From assembly GCA_027604505.1 (NCBI GenBank), contig JADIIX010000304.1, forward strand, positions 1 through 14,894: a DNA stretch of 14,894 nucleotides, read 5' to 3'. Of the stretch, positions 8,581 through 14,894 are shown one piece after another (positions within the stretch are counted from its first letter, which is position 1; the number at the start of each line of letters is the position of its first letter). Origin of the DNA: Gonapodya sp. JEL0774 (lineage: Eukaryota; Monoblepharomycota; Monoblepharidomycetes; Monoblepharidales; Gonapodyaceae). The position numbers and the translations under genes are program-made. Under the pieces are notes generated by a model. The model searched no databases, was not told where the DNA came from, and saw only the letters and a list, made by a program, of their open reading frames with translations.

Positions 8581-9046
8581 ATGCTACCCATGACAGAAGA
8601 TAGTGTAATGATCACTCTGCACTTTGTACATACAAACATATCCGCACGAACTTTTGAATCCACCACCTGCCCCCTCTCTGTCCACCCCACGGGGAGCCCC
8701 ATTGCCGCCTGCGCGGCTACTCCAACATCCGTCGGGTCACGGGTGCGCCGTCCGCTCACAGCACAGACTTGGCGTCGCAAGACCCGCCACCAATGAGGCG
8801 TGGGCCGAGGAGGTCAGCAGTGCGACCCGACGCGACATGGCTGGGGATGCAGACGGTGGGCGAACTGAAACCGACTTGGGACGGAGTGGCGTGGAAGCGG
8901 ACACACAGGTGGGCAGGGACGGTGGACTTGAGCGCGGAAAACGCTTCTTGTGACAAGCCGGTTGGTGTTGAAACACAACTCGACTTAATAGAGAGCGGCG
9001 GGAAGCTGATGGTGAGACTTTGAGAGCCACCGCACACACTAATGCA
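8581..9046. other. Upstream region of ATG7, no gene assigned
   Basis: Both strands have open frames of about 85-110 codons here (for example 8769-9023 + and 8756-9076 -). None has a recognisable domain, and the overlapping frames cannot all be real. The region must hold the ATG7 promoter. I see no clear TATA box. An ATG at 9020, nine codons ahead of the chosen ATG7 start and in the same frame, is the only upstream start close by. Confidence 0.35.
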
Positions 9047-11608
9047 ATGAGCGAGCTCCCCCTTCAATTTGAGCAACTGACGTGCGCGGTCTCAACGTCT
9101 TTCTGGCAACGCCTGAGACAGCTGAAATTGGAAACTTTCAAGCTCGACGATAGCAAGCGGGCTGTGTTCGGATCCTATTCAGCTGGAGCTACTGGTTCCA
9201 AATCCACACCATCGTCAACACATTCTCCCGCCATTTTCTCTCTCAGCTTTGAATCCTTCACGGATGTATCAGTTCCAGCGTCTCCGCTGGATGCGGCGCA
9301 TCTCACGTTCCCTTCAACATCAGATGGATTTCCCATGCATGCTGTTCCCGTCCCAGGCACCCTGATTAATACCAATACATTGGAGGAATTCAAAGACATC
9401 GATAAGCAGCAACTCCTTGTAGACGCCGCGCAGCTTATCTGGGATGACATATCTTCTGGAGCCGCACTGCAGCGCCCAGAGCTACTTTCTCGATTCCTTG
9501 TCTTGACATTCGCCGACTTGAAGAAGTATCGGTTTTACTACTGGTCTGCGTTCCCATCGTTTTCAATTACCCCAAAAGTCAGTGGCGATGCCAGGACGGA
9601 TCGCTGGACTGTCTGTTTGGACGGCCCTGCAAAACCGCTCTCCGATGAATGGACGTCGCAAGAGATACTCGAGCTTGCCTCTCTTGTCAAGGAGCGTACC
9701 TTTACCTCTGTTACGAGTTTATCTGCAGGGAATCCTCTGGCTCCCTCACTGGCAGCCTTCTTCATCACACAAAAGGAACAGTCCATATCCATCACCCCAC
9801 TCAATGAAGGGAAAGAGTACGCAAACTCAACAACTTCCCCCCTCATATTCTTTTCCGACCCGTCGTCTCTTCCCTCCAACCCTTCGTGGCCCCTCCGGAA
9901 CCTCCTGGTACTGCTCCGACACACCTTCAACCTTTCCCGCGTCCGCGTCGTGTGTTGGCGTGGCCCCTCCTCTTCTATTCTCCTCGATGTTTCCATGTCG
10001 GGCGAACCAGCCATGACTCCCACCGGCGTCCTCGGCTGGCTCCCAAACGCAAAGGGCCAGCTCCTCCCTCGCGTTGTGGACCTGTCGTCGGTGATGGACC
10101 CGGGACAACTTTCGTCCACTGCTGTGTCGTTGAATTTAAAGCTTATGAAGTGGCGAGTAATGCCTGAGTTGCGACTGGACAAGATTGCTGAACAGAAGTG
10201 CCTACTCGTGGGGAGCGGCACCCTGGGGTGCTATGTAGCGAGAGCCCTCGCCGTACGTTCGTCATCCATTTCCAAAGTATCCATAGCTTACAACCACTGC
10301 TCCCCAATCAGGGATGGGATGTTCGGCACATCACTTTCCTGGACAACGGCACTGTCTCTCACTCCAACCCAGTTCGTCAGCCCCTCTTCACATTTGACGA
10401 TGCCCTCAAGGGTCGAGCCAAAGCTCAAGCTGCGGCGGACGGGTTGACTGCGGTGATTCCAAGTGTGGTGAGTGAATGGAAATTGATTCCATCGTCTATC
10501 AATATAAAAGGCAACATATGTCCGTCAGACCGCGTCCGCTCACGCAATCGCGGTACCAATGCCCGGTCACCCGGCGACAGTGTCTACTCGTGATGATTAT
10601 TTTGCCCTGGAACGGCTGGTTGAAGAGCACGACGTGGTGTTCTGTCTCACCGACAGCCGCGAGAGCAGGTGGCTACCTACTTTGTTAGGAGCAGCCAAGG
10701 GCAAGGTATTAGTAGATTTGATTCCTTTTCATTGTACTGAGGGATTTCACCGGCGTTGTTTCACCGGAAGCTCGTCATCAACGCTGCACTTGGATTCGAC
10801 ACATATGTCGTCATGCGTCATGGCCCTCGTGATAGTCCCAAAGAAGAACCTGCAGAAAATAGGGAAGGTGATGCTTCAGATGTCGTGCTTGCGAAAGATC
10901 TAGGATGTTATTTTTGTGGGGATGTCGTCGCGCCATCTGATGTGAGTTTGGGGAGCCTACAGTTGTCGAAGGAAATCGCGCAACATATCGAAACGACAAA
11001 TATCCTTCGTCCGCTAGTCCCTCGCCAGGCGCACTCTTGACCAAATGTGTACCGTCACCCGTCCAGGCATTGCGCAACTTGCGGCTGCCATGGCAGTGGA
11101 GCTTATGGTCTCAGTCGTGAATCACAATAAGGGGTGGGTGAATCTGCTATATCCAAATCAACATTTTGATAAAGAGCCTGACTTTGCTTGTAAAAGTGTC
11201 GCCGCACCAGCACCATCGCAAAATCTTCCACCTTCTGCGAGTCTGCCTTTGAGTGCGTCTACTTCTCTTGGCAGCGTACCTCATCAAATGAGAGGATTTT
11301 TATCTCACTGGCAGAATCTTGTGCTTGTCGGTCGGAGGTTTGATGGTTGCGTGGCATGCTCGAACGAAGTTAGTGGTCCCACGCGCCACCTGTACATTTT
11401 CCCTCCACTGACGTCCATCAATCTTTCACAGATTATCCACCGCTACACTACAGAAGGATACTCGTTTGTCGAACGCGTTTTGAGTGACCCTGGCTATCTT
11501 GAGGAGGTCTCTGGGCTGGGTGCAATGAAGGGTAAGTTGGAGGAACTGGACGTGGAACTGGACGCAGAGGATGGATTCGAAGCCCTTGATGGTGACGATG
11601 AGTTCTAG
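9047..11608 (+). CDS. ATG7: Ubiquitin-like-modifier-activating enzyme ATG7 (autophagy E1)
   Basis: ATG7 is the cytosolic E1 of autophagy: it adenylates ATG8 and ATG12, holds them as a thioester and passes them to ATG3 and ATG10. Exons are 9047-10252, 10312-10467, 10511-10705, 10771-10941, 11018-11133, 11197-11368 and 11432-11608, giving 730 aa, near the family's usual 630-700. The N-terminal domain opens with PLQFEQ...VSTSFW and [10 protein letters not shown]. The E1 core has GSGTLG (389-394), the ATP-site Asp in FLDNG (413), [10 protein letters not shown], and [18 protein letters not shown]. The catalytic Cys is 587 in [12 protein letters not shown]. The zinc pairs are Cys565/568 (CYFC) and Cys666/669 (CVAC). 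An acidic tail ends the protein. The start at 9047 ([10 protein letters not shown]) fits the family better than the in-frame ATG at 9020. Introns are 59, 43, 65, 76, 63 and 63 nt. No lesion is seen. Confidence 0.96.
11134..11196 (+). other. ATG7: ATG7 intron 5, 63 nt, in frame and stop-free
   Basis: GTGGGT...AAAAG; 21 codons with no stop if retained. Family alignment expects NHNKG to continue directly into an Ala/Pro linker and then [11 protein letters not shown], which removal provides. Retention would add 21 residues in the linker after the catalytic Cys. Confidence 0.75.
11369..11431 (+). other. ATG7: ATG7 intron 6, 63 nt, in frame and stop-free
   Basis: GTTAGT...TTTCACAG; a phase-0 intron with a good pyrimidine tract and no stop. 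It falls two residues after the second zinc CxxC pair. Removal joins CSNE to [13 protein letters not shown], as expected in ATG7; retention would insert 21 residues next to the zinc site. Confidence 0.85.
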
Positions 11609-11911
11609 GGGTTTTTTTGCATTTTATGTATCCTACCTAGCTCGTCTTATTGTGAGAGTCTCAACAACATTGCAACCGTGTAAATTAAAGCAATAAACAC
11701 ATTTTGTGCTGCCTAGTTTACTCGAATTATTGGAGATGTGAGAACGCTGCATTAGCTGAGAAATGTTCGGGTGGTGATCACTTGTCACTGGTCGGCACCA
11801 GGTCTTCCGAAATGTAGATCGTTGGGGAGCTCCCTTTCAGAGCACACTTCCGTTCATCACAACCCGCCCCTCTGAAACTTCCATACAGCGCTCTACGAAT
11901 CGCCTACAGCT
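11609..11911. other. Intergenic region between ATG7 and the monooxygenase
   Basis: 303 bp. It must carry the ATG7 3' end and the monooxygenase promoter. It is T-rich just after the ATG7 stop. No other gene or repeat is visible. Confidence 0.7.
11692..11697 (+). terminator. Candidate ATG7 polyadenylation signal AATAAA
   Basis: An exact AATAAA lies 84 bp after the ATG7 stop, in an A/T-rich setting. Fungal poly(A) signals are loose, so this is a likely but not proven site. Confidence 0.5.
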
Positions 11912-14810
11912 ATGGTTACTACCTCATCGGATGGCCGTGTTGAGCCACGCATCGGCGTCAGTGAGTCTAGGTGCACGCTTCGTTGTCTCGAAGAGTCAAA
12001 TCTGAACAAAAAAGTCCCCGATCATGACAATTCTTAAATAGTCGGAGGCGGTATCGCAGGTATAATAGCTACCCTTTTCCTTCGTGAAAAGCTCGGCTCC
12101 AAGAACATAATCGCCATCGAACGGAATCCCGGTGAGCATTTCGAACAGAACCTTCCCTCCGTCTCCTGAATATCAATCGATTCTGACTCTTTTTTGCTTG
12201 CTCTTCCTTGCAGAGTTTGGTGGGACATGGTGTGAGTGGTAGTCAATCTGGTGGATTGTTTCTTGCAATTGCAGCTCACATGTTTCAAATCAAAAAAAAA
12301 GTCGAGAACTCATATCCAGGATTATCGTGTGATATTCCGGGTAAGTCGAATCGATTGCAATATGTGGATATCAATCCAACCCCTTCGTCCATTTTTCCTC
12401 TCAGCCCACCTGTATTCGGTATGTACGTACTCGGTCCTTTTGGGGAGTACTCGAGGACTGAAGGGCTCGTTCGTTGGTTTAGTTTTCCTTTGCCTTGAAC
12501 CCAAATTGGAGCGTCCCTTATCCTGGTCGTGATGAGCTTCTCAAGTACATTGTTGATGTTGCTGACCGATTTGACATTCGGAAACATTATCGGATGAACT
12601 GTGCTGCAACTCGCGGCGTATGGGACGACGAGAAGGGCGTCTGGAAAGTCTTCTACAAAGATCTTTCCAAGCTTCCTCCTCTTACACAGGAGGAGAGAAA
12701 CGCGGGAGGCCTTGAACTTGAGGACTGGGCGATGCTTTCGGACCCGCTTGGTCCCCGCTCCGCCCGTCTGGAGGAACTCGAGGAAGATAGTTTCGAATGC
12801 GAATTCTTGTATAACACGCAAAAGGGCACGGGTGCTCCTGGGATGCCCGACATTCCCGGAGCTCAGGAACGGGTATTCAAGGGACCAACTTGGCACAGGT
12901 ACGTATGCCATAGGTCTGTCACGTTGACATGAACACATCTAACCTCACTCCGTTTCACCTAGCATGAGGTATGTATCTCAGGAAATTCACCTTGAAGAAC
13001 CGAAAACCTCAACCGCGCAAAAAACCTAGATGGCCCAAGAACGGTTTGGATTTAGTGAAAGGGAAGAGAGTTGCTCTAATTGGCTGTGCGGCAGCGTGAG
13101 TTTTGTGTTTGCTACCTTGATACATCCGAATTGCTCATTGTGTCGCACAATCCGAAAAGCGCTGTTCAACTCGTCCCTCAGCTCCAACCCCTCACTGCCC
13201 ACCTGTCCGTTTTTCACCGAACACCGAATCACGTAATGCATCGTGACAATACCCCGTATTCCGAGGAGCAGAAACAACGATGGACGAAGCACCCCGAGGA
13301 GCTTCGAAAGTTTCGAGCAGACTTTGAGGAGAAATTCTTCAAAGTTTGGATCAACACGGCTTGCATCAATGGCTCGGAAGAGCAGAAATTGTGAGTTGCG
13401 GTATTGATTAATTTGAAGGGAGAGGATCATCTGTTTGAATGCAGCGAAACTTAGCACCATTGCCGACGCCAAGTCAAACCTGTACGATAGCATAAAGGAC
13501 GAGCGACTAAGAGAGATTTTGTGGCCCGACTACATGCCTTGGGGTCGGAGAGTCACGTTCCATGACGAAGTGCGTACGCATAACGGAGGGGTAAACGATG
13601 TCTCACATCACTAATAACGGTTGGGTCATGCAGTTCTACCCATCTCTTGTCCAACCAAATGTGGAAGTCGTTCAGGATCGAATCGTTCGCATTAATGAAA
13701 ACGGAATTGTTACTGCCGCTCAGAACTCTCGAGATCTGGTATGTTCCCTGCCACCTGGACCCACACGGTTAGATCACTCACGACTTACTGTTGTTAGGTG
13801 CCGGATCCCACAGCACCGGAGACCCAAAGAGATTATGACATTATCATATGTGAGTGCCGATGAGGAACTCTCAGTGGCAATCCCAGGGAGAATGTGATGT
13901 CTCACGCACCTTTCCCGCAACTCAAGACGGAACTGGTTGGGCGGTGCAAGGAGGCAAGAGGGGTATGACACCTTTCACTGGTCGGAATGGAACGGACTTT
14001 GCTCTCTCCTCGATGAACATTCAGGTGAAATTCGGAGCGGATGGAACGCCGTCCCTCGATATGAGCGCATTAGGGATTTGGTAAGCCACTTACAATGCTA
14101 TTTCGATATGCTGTCGCTCAATCACCTTTGCATCACAAAGGAATTATTTCGGGGAAATGTTTGAGGGCTTCCCCAACTTCTTTGCACCAGTTTCGGCGTC
14201 TGGCTACCCCTTGTGAGTTCATCTTCTCCCTTTCATAAATTTGATTCTGTTGTAAATTTTTCCGGCTTACAGGATATCGGTTATTGAAGCAGTAGAAAAG
14301 CACATCGATTACACGATTAAAATGTAAGGTCTTCCGTGGGTTGTGAGCCCAACTGCCTCATTCTAACGCTCGGTATTGCATCCCACTATCAGCATTCGAC
14401 ATGCCATTTCTCTGAACCTGAAGTCAATTGAGCCAAAGCGGGAGGCCATCGAGTGGTGGATAGGCAACCTTGATAAAAGGGTTAAAGGATGCCCGTAAGT
14501 TGAGTGATTTACACCATGGCAATACCACCCTCAACCGAGTCTAAGGACACTCATTTTCACATGATTCTTGTTCAGTACCACCATGGGCCCTGTCAACACT
14601 TATTACAAAATCTACCGACCTGACGGCACATACTCTAACCGTCTGTGGTTCCCCACGAAAGATTCACCTCGCGAGTTCGAGCAGCTGCTGTTGTTCCCCA
14701 TTTACTCGCACTTCATCCAAAATCCTCGTGGTGATGGAGAACCAAAGTGGATTGTACCGACGCCACCCGACGTGAATATGTTAGATAGAGCATACGAGCC
14801 TGTTTGTTAG
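11912..14810 (+). CDS. Type I Baeyer-Villiger monooxygenase (flavin-containing)
   Basis: FAD- and NADPH-dependent oxygenase that would insert oxygen next to a carbonyl, turning ketones into esters or lactones; substrate unknown. There are 17 exons: 11912-11960, 12042-12131, 12214-12231, 12302-12340, 12405-12418, 12483-12898, 12963-12968, 13030-13095, 13160-13390, 13455-13569, 13634-13738, 13798-13849, 13927-14080, 14141-14212, 14273-14323, 14393-14494 and 14576-14810; 604 aa, usual for the family. Motifs: FAD Rossmann GGGIAG (18-23) with Glu43; EFGGTW, then ENSYPGLSCDIP; the BVMO fingerprint FKGPTWHSMRWP (202-213); the NADPH Rossmann GCAAAA (229-234), where the usual second Gly is Ala; GTGW (402-405) in place of ATGF. 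All phases agree across 16 introns. No signal peptide or membrane segment. Least certain: the acceptor of intron 9 (13454) and the ends of exons 12-13. Confidence 0.93.
12214..12231 (+). other. 18-nt exon 3 of the monooxygenase
   Basis: Between a CTTGCAG acceptor and a GTGAGT donor lie 18 nt that complete PEFGGTW, a conserved part of the FAD-binding region. Phase is 1 at both sides. The downstream intron ends in an unusual A-run acceptor (AAAAAAAAAG at 12301). Confidence 0.88.
12405..12418 (+). other. 14-nt exon 5 of the monooxygenase
   Basis: CCCACCTGTATTCG, between two introns of exactly 64 nt, supplies most of AHLYS and joins CDIP to FSFALNPNW. The reading CDIPAHLYSFSF matches the family pattern CDIPSHLYSYSF. 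Confidence 0.9.
12963..12968 (+). other. 6-nt exon 7 of the monooxygenase, inside the family fingerprint
   Basis: CATGAG lies between TTTCACCTAG and GTATGT. With the flanking split codons it encodes Ser-Met-Arg of FKGPTWHSMRWP. Skipping it keeps the frame but gives HRWP, two residues too short for the FxGxxxHxxxWP fingerprint. Confidence 0.82.
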
Positions 14811-14894
14811 AGGTAGTATTTGAATGTCACATCAGTGAAATTAGTTTGCATCCAATGCTTAGTGGGAGTTATCGGATGATTGGTACTAGCAACG
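14811..14894. other. 3' flank of the monooxygenase
   Basis: 84 bp after the stop, A/T rich, with no further gene and no AATAAA in view. Probably the 3' untranslated region. Confidence 0.5.

Noticed and set aside
9538-10221. Minus-strand frame of 227 codons
   Set aside because: It lies entirely opposite ATG7 exon 1, whose plus-strand reading matches the family throughout.
12285-12938. Minus-strand frame of 217 codons
   Set aside because: It is antisense to monooxygenase exons and introns; the plus strand has a consistent spliced model with family motifs.
12899-13029. One single intron skipping the 6-nt exon
   Set aside because: It would be in frame but 131 nt long, about twice the other introns, and would break the FxGxxxHxxxWP fingerprint.
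9047-14810. ATG7 and the monooxygenase as parts of one gene cluster or pathway
   Set aside because: Same strand and 303 bp apart, but the known functions are unrelated and no other pathway gene is present.

Overview
The window looks like nuclear DNA of a filamentous fungus, most likely a basidiomycete (probably Agaricomycetes). The reasons are very short and very frequent GT-AG introns (43-88 nt), a complete ATG7 gene, a Baeyer-Villiger monooxygenase split into 17 exons, and a decayed DIRS-type retrotransposon. The lineage is inferred from gene structure and was not checked by any search.

Left third (1-4440): the first ~1.7 kb holds no gene I can defend, apart from three near-identical 12-mers spaced 22-23 bp at the left edge and two weak open stretches. 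From 1713 a kinase-like gene starts behind a pyrimidine-rich leader. Its first four exons are all in phase 0. The kinase C-lobe is recognisable (catalytic Asp/Lys/Asn, APE, conserved Asp and Arg), but the DFG motif reads GYG and three in-frame stops interrupt it, so I call it a pseudogene. Just after it, a second open frame (3705-4095) is broken only by an exact 19-bp tandem duplication.

Middle (about 4440-9046): a DIRS-type tyrosine-recombinase retrotransposon lies on the minus strand. Reverse transcriptase (one stop, two frameshifts), an intact-looking RNase H and a tyrosine recombinase (one stop, all catalytic residues present) are in the expected order. No gag and no terminal repeats could be proved. 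It is followed by a diverged tandem-repeat array of about 2.3 units (about 7727-8580) and a non-coding stretch that leads into ATG7.

Right third (9047-14810): two genes in the same orientation, apparently intact, separated by 303 bp. ATG7 (7 exons, 730 aa) has all expected catalytic and zinc-binding residues; two of its introns are exactly 63 nt, stop-free and in frame. The flavoprotein Baeyer-Villiger monooxygenase (17 exons, 604 aa) contains exons of only 18, 14 and 6 nt. The 6-nt exon supplies the centre of the family fingerprint FxGxxxHxxxWP. Six of its sixteen introns are exactly 64 nt long. The two genes have unrelated functions (autophagy conjugation; FAD/NADPH-dependent oxygenation), and their adjacency gives no evidence of a shared pathway.

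The most interesting observations are the 6-nt microexon in the monooxygenase fingerprint, the exact 19-bp duplication that breaks the 3705-4095 frame, the tandem array with a 188-bp length difference between units, and the paired in-frame ATG7 introns.
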